This document shows, one piece after another, positions 35,106 through 46,934 of a stretch of 64,000 nucleotides of DNA. Source of the DNA: Ischnura elegans. Lineage: Eukaryota; Arthropoda; Insecta; Odonata; Coenagrionidae. The notes beneath the pieces were generated by a model that saw only the letters and a list, made by a program, of their open reading frames with translations, searched no databases and was not told the DNA's origin. Positions within the stretch are counted from its first letter, which is position 1, and each line of letters opens with the position of its first letter. The translations under genes were made by a program, and so were the position numbers. The stretch covers positions 106,664,917 to 106,728,916 of the forward strand of contig NC_060254.1 of NCBI RefSeq assembly GCF_921293095.1, given 5' to 3'.

Positions 35106-35265
35106 ATTGGAACAGGTCTTCAGGCGTGTAGGCTGTGAGACTAGAGTGTAAAGTGTGATCCCGGCGATTGAGACTGCTTTATAGTCTTCGAGAGAAGTGC
35201 AGTTTATCTTCGAGAAGTACCGGAGGAGAGCTAATATCGACATATCACTCGCACAAATCTGAGAG
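35106..35265 (+). other. Non-coding first exon (5' UTR) of gene D
   Basis: Ends CTGAGAG before the donor GTAAGC at 35266. The intron is 35266-35980 (715 nt), ends TTTTCAG and abuts the ATG. The start is estimated from the TATA box. Confidence 0.7.
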
Positions 35266-35637
35266 GTAAGCATACATCATTTTTCAATAATATTGCGCAT
35301 GTTAAGCCTGCGCACTCATGTGCAAGGAGTGGTGAGACTCATCCATGGATTCCAGTTTATTCAATACGCGAAGTTTTCGTTAATCGTGAAAGAGCGATGC
35401 ACTCAAGGACGTCGATGGACAAGGATCGATTGAAGATCATACAGCTGGATGAGATCAAATTGAGTTATCCTCCTTGTAGTACGATATAGGCTGGCAAAAG
35501 TGAATTGATATCTTAATTGCACTACAGTTGGTTTATTGCTCACAATCTCATGGCCACATTACTTTCCATTTGTAGATTAGTACCGATCACTGACTGTGAA
35601 ATGTATTGTCTGTTCCCACCTCAGTCAGGGTCTTGAA

Positions 35638-35882
35638 CAGGGGCACCGACTCACAAAAAATATTGCGGGGCCCAAACCGGGGATCTTGCCCAAGGAAATT
35701 TTATAAGTAGTGAATTTGTAGTTTTTTAAGCATTTTAGTAGAGTCATGTGATCAGCATTAGAACCCTGATATCTTGACACTCCGGGGAAAATCGACAAGT
35801 CTGGCACATTTTTTCGTCACACCCATAATCAATTTTTAAGGGGGCTCGGGCCCCCTCGGGCCCTATGCAGTCGGCGCCACTA
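35638..35882. mobile_element. hAT MITE (245 bp) in the 5' UTR intron of gene D
   Basis: Ends CAGGGGCACCGACT and AGTCGGCGCCACTA are imperfect inverted repeats; the perfect 8-bp target duplication GTCTTGAA lies at 35630-35637 and 35883-35890. The same insertion is in E and H, so it predates their duplication. Confidence 0.88.
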
Positions 35883-35980
35883 GTCTTGAACATAATTCAC
35901 TATTCTTGACAAGGTAAATCTCGTCAATACCACAATAGCTACAGGACCACCTTTAAACTCTATGCTTCCTTTATTTTCAG

Positions 35981-37650
35981 ATGTCTCGACACGCAATGGT
36001 TTTTCGACCGTGGTTCGCTGACAACCCTTGGGCTCCTGCTCCCTCTCATCTCTTTGACCAGCACTTTGGTGTAGGCATGCACATGGACGACCTCTTCCAG
36101 CCGCCCTACATTCCCTACCATGCTCCGCCAACCCACCACCGACCGTGGCGACAACTCCCGCGTGCCGACGACAGCAGAGGTGCGATGGACAAAGATGGCT
36201 TCAAGATCGTGGTGGACGTGCAGCACTTTAAGTTGGGCGAAATCACGGTGAAGCAGGAGGAGGATAGCGTGGTGGTTGAGGGGAAGCACGAGGAGACGGA
36301 GGACGAGCATGGCTTCGTGTCCAGACACTTCCTGAGGCGATATACGCTCCCTCAAGGCGTCGATCACCAAGCACTCAACTCCACCCTAAGCTCCGACGGC
36401 GTCCTCACCATCACAGCACCAAAGGTGGGTGTCCAGTCCGTAAAAAACATGCGATGTAGCAGTTGAGTCCATGGAAACCCTTCACCGGTGACGTGCGGTC
36501 TGAGAGACCGCTGGGTATATAAAATAATGAATATTTTCAAAATTGCTACTTCAAAATATGTTTAATCCTCGTGTGCGTCTTAATTTTGTATAATAAGGAC
36601 ATAAAACTCTTAAAATTCAACGTTCTTATTATTTATATCTGAAAACTTGCAACTGAATTTGAGTAGCGGTCTGTGAGACCTCACGTCACTAAATTGGAAA
36701 TCCAATAAACGTAATGCTGGTGGGAATGATTCTAAAAAATGTTAAAAACAATTCCTAGTAATTTTTAACAATAATAATAATAAACAATTAACAATGAAGC
36801 ATTTCTAGTTTCATAACGTGGATAGTTAAGTACTTAATAAAAAGTACCATGATTGAAAAAGTGTTTTTTGATATCAGTTTTTTTGATCCTGTTTCTAATA
36901 ACAAATTTTACTGAAAAAGTTGGTTCGTATTTGGAATGCATGATATTAAATATAATTTTGTAGTAAGCTAAGCAATAAAAATGACTACAATGTTTTACAA
37001 ATTTTTGGTTTATTGCGGTCTCCGAGACCGTACGTCACTGATAGTGAATCAAAAATTTCACTTCACTAGTTAAGCGTTAAATTTCGTGTGAATCGAATTT
37101 GCTCTTGGTTTCAGCCTTGAACGGATGGAACTGATCCATCGTTTATGACAGATGCTTCTCATATTCACTTTTGGTTTACCATTGGTCGCGTGCGTCCACG
37201 TTAACAAATCATTACTTCAAAATTACATGAGGATTACTCGATGTGATCCTAATTTCACGTTAACAATGACAATGCGCCCTCATTCGGGAGCGGTTGAAAC
37301 TTGAAATGCCCTCCCGACCACACCTTGCAATCGAAAACAATTCATAAATGAATGCTATTCATCTGAAGTTTCAATCTTATATAGTGGAGTCGTTATAAAC
37401 CATCACGATGTTATTTTATGGTGAACTTTCGTAAAAATATGATCATTTCATAACTTCCTTTAATACGTATCGAAGTGAATCGTGGGTTGTAGCTAGTTCT
37501 AGCTTAGTGATACTATTGTTATCGCCGCTCTCTCATTTAAACTGCTTTATTTCATTACAGGTTAAAAAAACGCCAGAGGACAATGTGCGGACAGTGAAAA
37601 TCCAGCAAACGGGAAAGCCAGCCATCAAGAAAGCTGAGATGAGAGGTTAG
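35981..37650 (+). CDS. sHSP gene D (alpha-crystallin family, l(2)efl-like), two coding exons
   Basis: Small heat-shock protein of 177 aa. Exon 1 is 35981-36424 (148 aa); the intron is 36425-37560 (GTGGGT...TTACAG, phase 0); exon 2 is 37561-37650 (29 aa plus stop). The N-terminal region (1-68) is Pro/His/Trp-rich (WAPAPS, YIPYHAPPTHH). The ACD covers about 69-148 with MDKDGFKI, GFVSRHFLRRY (111-121) and SSDGVLTITAPK. The C-terminal motif is VKI (160-162). Oddity: the usually invariant PEE of the FxPEEI motif is LGE (85-87), as in H but not E; the effect on strand packing or binding is unknown. The intron carries a MITE shared with E and H. Confidence 0.95.
36488..37038. mobile_element. MITE (551 bp) in intron 2 of gene D
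   Basis: Ends GTGACGTGCGGTCTGAGAG and CGGTCTCCGAGACCGTACG-TCAC form terminal inverted repeats of about 23 bp with a few mismatches; each end is itself palindromic (GGTCT...AGACC). A further internal copy (GGTCTGTGAGACCTCACGTC) lies at 36669-36688. The same insertion is in E (42545-43102) and continues off the window in H. Confidence 0.8.
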
Positions 37651-38145
37651 AGGAAGCGATTTGGCCACCAATTAAATCTTGGACTCTTGACTGTTCCTAT
37701 CGCAATTTTTATGATCCCATCATTTTCCACCACGACACAATTCCATTTCATATTCTACAGACAGACTCCAATTAATTAATTAATTTATTTTTTTAATCTT
37801 TATACATTTTTCTTACTCACCGTGTTAATTTTATCATTGTGACCATTGTGTCACTATCAATGTGTTTTTGAGTGAGGCGTTCAAGTCATATTTATGTATG
37901 AGGACAATGGACTGAGTGTATAGTGATTTTTCTGCAAGTGAAATTCCTGTGTCGGAACACTTTTTATGTACTGGAAATCCATATTGAAAATGGAACACGC
38001 AGAATTATGCTGTGATAGAGGAAGATGAAGGATAAATCATTGTAATGAAATAAAAAATGTTGCTGACATGCATAACTGAGTGCAGCCATTGTATTGTATT
38101 CACTGTAAATTGTTTCGTTAAATGTAATTTTCTAATATTTTTGTA

Positions 38146-38151
38146 AATAAA
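38146..38151 (+). terminator. Poly(A) signal of gene D
   Basis: AATAAA about 495 nt after the stop and conserved in E (44220-44225). Another AATAAA at 38049-38054 is not conserved in E. Confidence 0.5.
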
Positions 38152-38501
38152 TATGTTTTTGAAAAATTAATACATATTTTATTATATACCCTCTTAAACC
38201 ATTATGAAAAATATTTCTCTCTGTACGCGCATAAGCTACGGGAGTTCTTAGAAAAACCTTGAGTCACAGAAAGCTGTGAGTCTCTTTTAATGTGTATTCT
38301 TGTCTCACAGAATTCATTTTGACTTTCAGTTAATCGAACGAATATTTTTTCCTCCGTGCCACGTGTAATAAATGGCAAACTGTTTCGTTGAAATAGTTTC
38401 TAAAATTGATAAGTAGGCATTAACTACCGTTGCTCTAAAGTTGGAAATAATTCCAGAACATCGGCACACTTAGTCATCGGCGCCTAAGATGGACTTCATA
38501 A

Positions 38502-38764
38502 CAGTAGCGGATAGAGAAAAAAAAACACAGGGGGGTGAAAAGATATCTTGAGCTACCTTTACCTTTATCGTAGTAATTGAAATAGTCAAGTTACATGCAA
38601 AGTTTTAGACAGTGTTGTTTAAGCTGATTACACACATAAACAAGGCAATGCCATCTTATGATATAAAAAGTTACAAATCTGGTTCTGTAATGTTCGGCGA
38701 TAATGCTGGCGGCCTCGCAAGGGGGGGGGGGGGCTGGGCGCCCCCAAATATGTATCCGCTACAG
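38502..38764. mobile_element. hAT MITE (263 bp), inverted relative to the copy at 15327
   Basis: Ends CAGTAGCGGATA and TATCCGCTACAG are inverted with one mismatch. Flanking 8-mers are CTTCATAA (38494-38501) and CTTCATCA (38765-38772), 7 of 8 matching. The interior resembles 15579-15327 reversed, but carries a long G run near 38721-38733. Confidence 0.85.
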
Positions 38765-38933
38765 CTTCATCATTAGATTTTGATTAATTGGGTAGATCGA
38801 TTCTAATAATTATTGACTTCTGAGAGAGCTAAGTGAATACTTCACGCTCTGGCCCGACACTTCATATTTGCCGGAGCCTCCTGAAATAACGAGGTCTGCG
38901 AAATCGAGGTTATGCAAATTGCGTTCTATTCAA

Positions 38934-39590
38934 TAGGGTGCTTTCCTATTATTTTGTATTGCCTAAATCGAAGATTATTACTCCTGGAATAAGAATTTCA
39001 CGCTTTCAGATTTTTTAATGACGATATCTATTTTTCGCGATTAATGGAAAAGTGAAAATTTTCAAGCGCGCGAAAACGTGACGGTTACGTTTGAATGCTG
39101 GGAAAACTCCTTGCGACGTCGTTCTGGTTCCCGCTGTCGCAAGTCAACCTTGGGTCGAGGCTTTGAGCGCTGATACGACGCAGGATGGTAGCAGGTAGCA
39201 GAGTACCCTGCTAGCTGGTAGCGCTTGGCTTAAATAAGGATTATGAATTCCTTATGAACCGAAGAAACCTTTCCGACCTTGGGCAGTTTTAATAGGTGAT
39301 TATTAAGACATGTTTCCCTGAGCTCTGTGCCTCATGCATCCATTGGTAATCTCAGAGGTTGTAAAACTCCTATCCACTCGTATAGAAACTAGGTCACTGT
39401 GACGTCACGTGGAGTGGCATAGCATGGGCGCCAATCTGGCCTTTTTCAAATGCGGTTAAAATTGACCATTTCCATTCGTCTAAACCGGTATTTCTAAAAC
39501 CAAATAATTCATATATTATGAATACACTAAAGGTGGGTAACGAACCGCAATCAGTGTATTTCGTTTTCTTTGATGAAGGAAACTACCCTA
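38934..39590 (+). mobile_element. MITE T1, copy 1 (657 bp)
   Basis: Member of a MITE family with ends TAGGGTAGTTTCCT and AGGAAACTACCCTA. Both ends are bounded by TA, which would suit a Tc1/mariner-type target but is not proven. Other members: 48668-49206 (right end missing), 51733-60878 (split by nested elements) and 53521-54185 (inverted). No coding capacity. Confidence 0.82.
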
Positions 39591-40860
39591 TTTGCAATGA
39601 GATCGCTTTTTCAAAACAAACTTGAGGATGACATTTCGCGTCAAGGATTTCACCTGGGAGTCAATAATGTGTAAATTATATAGGTATGCAGTTAAAATTA
39701 ATTAATAAAATCAAACATACAAAATTTAATAGCTAATTTTTATCAGATGTCGTTAGCAAGTTATGCGTAAGTAAAACTTCTGAAGACAATTTGCGGTAAA
39801 CTTTTAAGTACATTGATAAAAAAACTCTGTTTTGTGCATAAGTCATACAACCTCATTTTGATATTAGAAACACTGTAGTAATGGGAAAATAAGAATGTGA
39901 AATTCACTTTTAATTCCACCCCCATTGGCTATTCACAACTTGAACATCACATCACTATCAATGATTATATAATAATTTGTATGGACATAACGCTGCATTG
40001 GTTTGACCATTTCCAACAGTTACCAGATTATTTTCGAAAAAGAAAAATATTTTTTACTCAGTGCTGTTGTTTCATTAGTTCCACGGATTAAGTCAAATTT
40101 ATAGCAAAAAGGTACTTGCGTGTTTGTTCCCGTGCTTTCCTCGAAAATGAAGAGAGAGTCAACGATTCATTCAGAGCACATTTCAAATAAGAGTTTTACC
40201 ATTTAACGTTACACCGACCAAAATGCAAGCTAGACCCCAGCCATCCAGCTATGCCTAATCTGTATTTTGATAATAAACCCAACAGCGACCCGGAGTAAGC
40301 TACGGCAGAGAATACATGATTTCCAAAATTTGGATATTTTTTCCATAGATATAAGGACAACTAGTTATAATAGCGCAAAAAGGATTATCACGAAAACTTG
40401 CTAGTTGTATTTAAACGTAATTCTGTTGTTAATTACTAGTTCATGAAAGAACAAAAAGCTTTACCCAAAATCACTGTAACCATCTCAAGTATTCAATTGA
40501 CTATATTTTGTATTTTTGTGAAAGGAGAAAAAAGAAATTTATTTTGTTCTGCCCATATATTATACTTTGTTTTTGTTTATTGTAAGTTACTGTCACATAT
40601 GTTTCATAATGATAACGTTTCAAAAAATCACATATACCTTCATTTTGTTTTCTGGTGTTCCTTGAATTTAATTTTTTAAGACGGTAGCCTCCATGCTAGT
40701 TTATTTTATTTTAACCATTAAAGCTACCTAAAGCTCCATTAATTTTGTGTTACTAAAAAAAGTGTACATACAAGGTTGGAGTAGTAAATTCATTCATTCG
40801 ATTACGACCCCTTGTATTTGGCCCAACATTCGACCCGCGGTGTACCGAACTCTATTAATA
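39591..40860. repeat. Duplicated upstream segment shared by genes E and H
   Basis: Nearly the same as 60879-62155 base for base with small indels. It holds no recognised gene. It lies between MITE T1 and the promoter in both units, and is missing upstream of gene D, whose similarity to E starts only at about 34825. Confidence 0.85.
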
Positions 40861-40944
40861 ACCCACTGAACATAATATACGTCGTATAATAGGTATGAGA
40901 TCAGAAATATCGATCTGCAAGCGAGTACCCTCTCGGCTGATCCA

Positions 40945-41140
40945 GAACAGGGGCGAAAGTTCCAGAGGGTGACCCTCCCCTCCGCTGCCTTCCTCCCCCT
41001 CCCTTTAAGAGACCCCTCCCACCTGTTTGTCCTCTCCAGAACCTTCACGCAGGCCCAAGGAAATTCGCGGCGTACGCGGAGCGAATGACTGAGACATCTG
41101 CCGACGAAAATGAAAACTAAAATGGATCGACATATATACC
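40945..41140 (+). promoter_or_regulatory. Heat-shock promoter of gene E
   Basis: TATA box TATATACC at 41133-41140. HSE at 40945-40967: GAA, then at 10-bp spacing GAA-AG-TTC-CA-GAG. A second half-site GAA-CC-TTC lies at 41039-41046. Confidence 0.78.
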
Positions 41141-41162
41141 AACGCCCGCCAAGAATCGGTAT

Positions 41163-41322
41163 ATTGAAACAGGTCTTCAGGCGTGCAAGTTGTGAGACTA
41201 AAGTGTAAAGTGTGATCCCGGCGATTGAGACTGCTTCCTAGTCTACGAGAGAAGTGCAGTTAATCTTCGAGAAGTACCGGAGGAGAGCGAATATCGACAT
41301 ATCAATCGCACAAATCTGAGAG
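41163..41322 (+). other. Non-coding first exon (5' UTR) of gene E
   Basis: Ends CTGAGAG before the donor GTAAGC at 41323; intron 41323-42037 (715 nt) ends CTTTCAG at the ATG. The start is estimated from the TATA box. Confidence 0.7.
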
Positions 41323-41697
41323 GTAAGCATACATCATTTTTCAATAATATTGCGCATGTTAAGCCTGCGCACTCATGTGCAAGGAGTGGTGAGACTCATC
41401 CATGGATTCCAGTTTATTCAATACGCGAAGTTTTCGTTAATCGTGAAAGAGCGATGCACTCAAGGACGTCGATGGACAAGGATCGATTGAAGATCATACA
41501 GCTGGATGACATCAAATTGAGTTAATGCTCCTCCTTGTAGTACGAAATAGGCTGGCAAAAGTGAATTGATACTTGATTGCACTACAGTTGGTTTATTGCT
41601 CACAATCTCACGGCCACATTACGTTCCAATTGTAGATGAGTACCGATCACTCACTCTGAAATGTACTTTCTGTTCCCACTTCAGTCAGGGTCTTGAA

Positions 41698-41939
41698 CAC
41701 GGGCACCGACTCACAAAAAATATAGGGGGCCCAAACCGGGAAATCTTGCCCCAGGGAATTTTATAAGTAGGGAGTTTTTAGTATTTTAAGCATTTTAGAA
41801 GAGTCATATGATCAGCATTAGAACCCTGATATCTGGACACTCCGGGGAAAAACAAGTCTGGCACATTTTTTCGTCACACCCACAATCAAATTTTGAGGGG
41901 GCTCGGGCCCCCTCGGGCCCTATGGAGTCGGCGCCACTA
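41698..41939. mobile_element. hAT MITE in the 5' UTR intron of gene E
   Basis: Paralogue of 35638-35882, with perfect GTCTTGAA target duplications at 41690-41697 and 41940-41947. Confidence 0.87.
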
Positions 41940-42037
41940 GTCTTGAACATAATTCACTATTCTTGACAAGGTAAATCTCGTCAATACCACACTAGCTACA
42001 GGACCACCTTTAAACTTTATGTTTCCTTTACTTTCAG

Positions 42038-43720
42038 ATGTATCAACACGCAATGGCTTTTCGACCGTGGTTCGCTTACAACCCTTGGGCTCCTGCCCCC
42101 TCTCAGCTCTTCGACCAGCACTTTGGTGTAGGCATGCACATGGACGACCTCTTCCAGCCGCCCTACATTCCCTACCACGGTCCGCCAACCTACCACCGAC
42201 CGTGGCGACACCTCCCGCGTGCCGACGACAGCAGAGGTGCGATGGACAAAGATGGCTACAAGATCGTGGTGGACGTGCAGCACTTTAAACCGGAGGAGAT
42301 CACGGTGACGCAGGAGGAGGACAGCGTGGTGGTTGAGGGGAAGCACGAGGAGACGGAGGACGAGCATGGCTTCGTCTCCAGACACTTCCTGAGACGATAT
42401 ACGCTCCCTCAAGGCGTCGATCACCAAGCACTCAATTCCACCCTAAGCTCCGACGGCGTCCTCACCATTACAGCACCAAAGGTGGGTGTCCAGTCCGTAA
42501 AAAACATGCGACGTATCAGTTGAGTCCATTGAAACCCTTAACCGGTGATTTGCGCTCTGAGAGACCGTTGCGTATCTAAAATAATGAATATTTTCAAAAT
42601 TGCTACTTCAAAATATGTTTAATCCTCGTGAGCGACTTAATTTTGTATAATAAGGACATAAAACTCTTAAAATTTAACGTTCTTATTATTTATATCTGAA
42701 AACTCTCAACTGAATATGAGTAACGGTCTGTGAGACCTCACATCACTAATTGGAAATCCAATAAACGTAATGCTGGCGGAAATTATTCTAAAAAATGTTA
42801 AAAACAATTCCTAGTGGTTTTAAACAATAATAATAATATACAATTAACAATGAAGCATTTCTAGTTGTATAACGTGGATAGTGAAGTACTTAATTAAAAA
42901 AGTACCATCGTTAAAATAATAACTTAAGTGTTTTTATATTAGTTTTTTATCCTGTTTCAAATAACAATATTTACTGAAAAAGTTAGTTCGTATTAGGAAT
43001 GCATAATATTAAATATAAGTTTGAAGTAAACTAAGCTATAAAATGACTTCACAACTTTTAAAAAAAATTTGTTTTATTGCCTTCTCGTAGACCGCACGTC
43101 ACTGATAGTGAATCAAAAATTTCACGTCACTGTTTAAGCGTTAAATTTCGTGTGAATCGAATTTGCACTTGGTTTCAGCCTTGAACGGATGGAACTGATC
43201 CATCGTTAATGATGGATGATTCTCATATTCACTTTTGGTTTGCCATTTGTTGGAGTCGCGTGCGTCCACGTTAAAAAATCATTGCTTCAAAATTACATGA
43301 GGATTACTCGATGTGATCCTAAATTCACGTTAACATTGACAATGCGCCCTCATTCGGGAGCGGTTGAAACTTGAAATGCCCTCCCGACCACAGCTTGCAA
43401 TCGAAAACAATTCGAAAATGAATGCTATTCATCTGAAGTTTCAATCTTATATAGTGGAGTCGTTATAAACCATCACGATGTTATTTTATGGTGAACTATC
43501 GTAAAAATATGATCGTTTCGTTACTTCCGTTCATACGTGTTGAAGTGAAGCGTGGGTTGTAGCTAGTTCTAGTTAAGTGATACTATTGTTATCGCCGCTC
43601 TCTCATTTATACTGCTTTATTTCATTACAGGTTAAAAAAACGCAAGAGGACAATGTGCGGACGGTGAAAATCCAGCAAACGGAAAAGCCAGTCCTCAAGT
43701 CTGCTGAGAAGAGAGGTTAG
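42038..43720 (+). CDS. sHSP gene E (alpha-crystallin family, l(2)efl-like), two coding exons
   Basis: Small heat-shock protein of 177 aa, duplicate of gene D. Exon 1 is 42038-42481 (148 aa); the intron is 42482-43630; exon 2 is 43631-43720. It begins MYQHAMAFRPWF, so Ser2-Arg3 of the other copies is Tyr-Gln. The ACD keeps the standard HFKPEEI motif (82-88), unlike D and H, followed by TVTQEED where other copies have TVKQ. GFVSRHFLRRY (111-121) and SSDGVLTITAPK are intact. The C-terminal motif is VKI (160-162) and exon 2 ends SAEKRG. ATG abuts the acceptor. Promoter, splice sites and frame look intact, so it should be functional. Confidence 0.95.
42545..43102. mobile_element. MITE in intron 2 of gene E
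   Basis: Paralogue of the gene D intron MITE (36488-37038), with more decay at the ends (GTGATTTGCGCTCTGAGAGA; GTAGACCGCACGTCAC). Confidence 0.75.
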
Positions 43721-44219
43721 AGGAAGCGATTTAGTCACCAATTAAATCTTGGACTCTCGACTGTTCCTTTCGCAATTTTTATATTCTCATAATTTTCCAC
43801 CTCGACAGAATACCATTTCGTATTCTACAGACAGACTCCAATTCATTCATTTATTTATTTATATTTTTAATCTCTATAATTTTTCCTTATTCACCGTGTT
43901 TATTTTATCATTGTGACCATTGTGTCACTATCAATGTGTGTTTGAGTGCGGCATTCAAGTCATATTTATTTATGCGGACAATGGACTGAGTGTATTGTGA
44001 TTTTTCTGCAAGTGAAATTCCTGTGTCGGAACACTTTTTATGTACTGGAAATCCATATTGAAAATGGAACACGCAGAATTATGCTGTGATAGAGGAAGAT
44101 GAAGGATAAATCATTGTTGTGAGACTACATATGTTGCTGACGTGCATAACTTATTGCAGTCATTGTAATGTATTCACTGTAAATTGTTTCGTTAAATCTA
44201 ATTTTCAAATATTTTTGTA

Positions 44220-44225
44220 AATAAA
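44220..44225 (+). terminator. Poly(A) signal of gene E
   Basis: AATAAA about 500 nt after the stop, conserved with gene D. Confidence 0.5.
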
Positions 44226-44511
44226 TATGTTTTTGAAAAATTAATACATATTTTATTATATACCCTCTTAAACCATTATGAAAAATATTTCTCGCTGAAC
44301 GTACATATGTTACGGAAGTTCTTAGAATAACCTTGAGTCACCGAAAGCTGTGTCTCTTTTAATGTGTATTCTTGTCTCACAGAATTCATTGAGACTTTCA
44401 GTTAATCGAGAGAATATTTTTTCCTCCGTGCCACGTGTAATAAATGCCAAACTGTTTCATTGAAATAGTTTCTAAAATTGATAAGTAGGCATTAACTACC
44501 GTTGCTCTAAA

Positions 44512-45150
44512 GTTACTTTACAGACAAGAAAAAGAAGTGGACAGCTCAACAGTTACTCCCAACAGGAACGCCCTTGCTATACATTATTTTCCTTTTCACT
44601 TCTGCGATAAGAGTTTTAACTTCAGGTTGGATAAAATAATGTTTGCGATACAAATGAGTTCTTGAAATTAGCATCTTCTCAATGGATTCGTGTCTTAAGA
44701 ATTCCAATTAGGGCTAAAAATCTAAGTAATTATCTTTTAAATAACCATATTTTTAGTTTGTGATTATGTAACTCTACTTACAAAAAAAGAGTTAGGATGG
44801 GATCCATTAATTTTGAAAATTTAGTAAAACACGACTATGCTTCATGAAAAACAATGTAAAATCAAATGTGCAAACTCTTCTAGTTTTCTGCTTCAAACGT
44901 ATCCGCAAATGAGAGGATGAATACGAGTTAGGAAGCGGCAGGTCACAAACTATATAAGAGAACAGTTAAGTTATTTATGCATAGAGAGGTCCAATTTCAC
45001 ATTCACTCCCACGAAAAGATTATTTCTACCCATCTATGCAAGAATTTGTAGAATTTATATGCCTTCGTCGAATGATTGACCATTTCATAATGAGCCTGTA
45101 TCGTATCAGGGTCAATATACACCATTGAATGAAAGAAAATCCATCCACGT
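44512..45150. other. No gene recognised
   Basis: D/E similarity ends at about 44512 (after GCTCTAAAGTT). The rest is unique AT-rich spacer. Confidence 0.5.
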
Positions 45151-45172
45151 CCAAAACAAAAGTTAAAGGGAG

Positions 45173-45385
45173 TTCTAAAATGTTCTAGAAACGGCTAAAA
45201 TATTCCTAAACGATTGATATGGAAAAAAACATGACTTCCGATACCTCACTTTGACAGCAATGTGGAGAGGCTTCGAAGAAGGATGATTTGTTTACGCGGT
45301 GCCGCCTCTAGCAAAAGAGGAAGAGCGACACACCAGGCGGACAAAATGTGAACTAACTCCACACACCACAGACGTGTATATATAG
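45173..45385 (+). promoter_or_regulatory. Heat-shock promoter upstream of the F'/G'/G group
   Basis: TATA box TATATATAG at 45377-45385. HSE at 45173-45190: TTC-TA-AAA-TG-TTC-TA-GAA, three good units and one degenerate. It is the only recognisable heat-shock promoter for the three damaged copies that follow; no TATA box or HSE array is evident directly upstream of G' or G. Confidence 0.75.
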
Positions 45386-45407
45386 AAGCAAACGCCCGCT
45401 CGGAAAT

Positions 45408-45564
45408 CGCTACATTGAATCATAAATTGCGAGCATCAGTTGTGATTAAGCGTCGGCTTGTGACATCGAGACCTTCATCATCCTACTTCGAAGAAGGAAA
45501 ACAACTAACAATATTCCAAAATAAATAGCGATAATATCCGAGAGTCGTGCAACATAATTTAACT
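45408..45564 (+). other. Non-coding first exon (5' UTR) of the F'/G'/G group
   Basis: Ends ATTTAACT before the donor GTAAGTGC at 45565. Candidate acceptors are TTTCAG at 46181, 47094 and 49483, one before each damaged coding exon. The start is estimated. Confidence 0.6.
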
Positions 45565-46181
45565 GTAAGTGCACGGAATTCTTCCATTTTTAAATAGCTA
45601 TATCCTATGATTTATTTAGAGGCCAGGCTCCGTCAGAGCTGAGTGTTTTGTTAAATTTAGTAAAAAATATCTTTAAACAATTGAGTGCGAACAATGACTG
45701 CAGTCCAGAAATTAATTTCATTGACGACAAAATGACGCAGCGTAACATTGGGAGGAAATTACATCAGCCTAATATTTAGTCACTTTAATTAATAAATCGG
45801 CGATGATAAAAGTTGTTTACGTTTCCCACTCAATATTCGAAGTGTATTCATATACACCTGTAACGATAGAGTCCAAAGGTAAGGCGATTTGTTACCGCAT
45901 TGCACATGCGCATTATGGAAAGAATAAAATCATTATCGTTTTAGTGGTAATAAAGTGTGTGCGAGGGAAATCGCAGAATGTTACTCGAATGAATTGTTAA
46001 TTGGGCAGCCACAGAGAGTATGATGTAATCTCGACCGTTATTGCTCACCCCATCTCTATTAATTATTCTTACACCGCTTTGATTGTCTAGTGTACCTATT
46101 CATACGTTGAGCATTGATATAGCCTTTACTGAGTGACTGAAAGACTAAGAATTTTATTCTTCGTACTCCTATTCATTTCAG

Positions 46182-46253
46182 ATGTCTCGATTCAGAATAG
46201 TTTTTCGACCCTTATTTGCAGGCAATCCTTTGCTTTCCATAAGAAGTCCAAAG
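46182..46253 (+). pseudogene. sHSP mini-exon F': N-terminus joined to the ACD exon end, ACD missing
   Basis: The exon starts with ATG right after TTTCAG and reads MSRFRIVFRPLFAGNPL, clearly the sHSP N-terminus, then LSIRSPK followed by the donor GTGAGT at 46254. The final CCAAAG and donor line up with the APK/donor of intact copies. Relative to gene D's exon (444 nt) it is 72 nt, a net in-frame loss of 372 nt (124 codons) that removes the whole ACD yet keeps both splice sites and phase 0. If spliced to the exon at 50831 it would give a 57-aa ACD-less peptide. A dead gene is the simplest reading; a short expressed product cannot be excluded. Confidence 0.75.
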
Positions 46254-46930
46254 GTGAGTGGTGAAATTTTCATATCACGAAAGTTTTGAACAAATTTTCT
46301 GTTGAAGATAAGTGATATTAGTATAAGACAAGGTACTAAAATAAAAAAAATCATTAATTTTTCAAGCAAATAATTATAAAAATTATAAATCGCCGTCATA
46401 ATTTTCTTAAAATTAACCTTTTCTGTGCTAAAATGCTACAACTTGAACGACAATGGCCAGCCCCCCAAGTTTTGATCCTGGGTATGCCCTTGACCACGCT
46501 ACGACTGACTCCTGGTCACTTGGCGATTTTATTGTCTTCCAACGAACTCTACTTCTCTCTCTGAACTGGGTCCAAACTTTTCAACTGTCATAAGTGTGGT
46601 AGCTTACAGTAATCACTATTGGAACTCTAGTGTCTTTTACTGAAATAGAGCATTCAATTATGGACATTCATCACCGATAGTTAGCATGCAGTCATGGTAT
46701 GCCGCATTACTGGTGCCAAATTATAAACGCATAGCAATATATTTAGCCTAAATTTTGACTTGTAGAAAGATTTAAAGCACATAAATCAGAAGGGTTACAT
46801 AAAACCAACTATAAACGTCGACACAGTAGAATCACAGTATTGAAAATTATAGAGTGTAAAAAAACAGTCTATTTTAATTTAGAGATAGGTTAAATTATTA
46901 GCAGGGACTGTTGGTATTCTTATTTATAGA
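46254..46930. other. No gene recognised
   Basis: AT-rich spacer between mini-exon F' and the G' segment. Confidence 0.5.
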
Positions 46931-46934
46931 AGAT

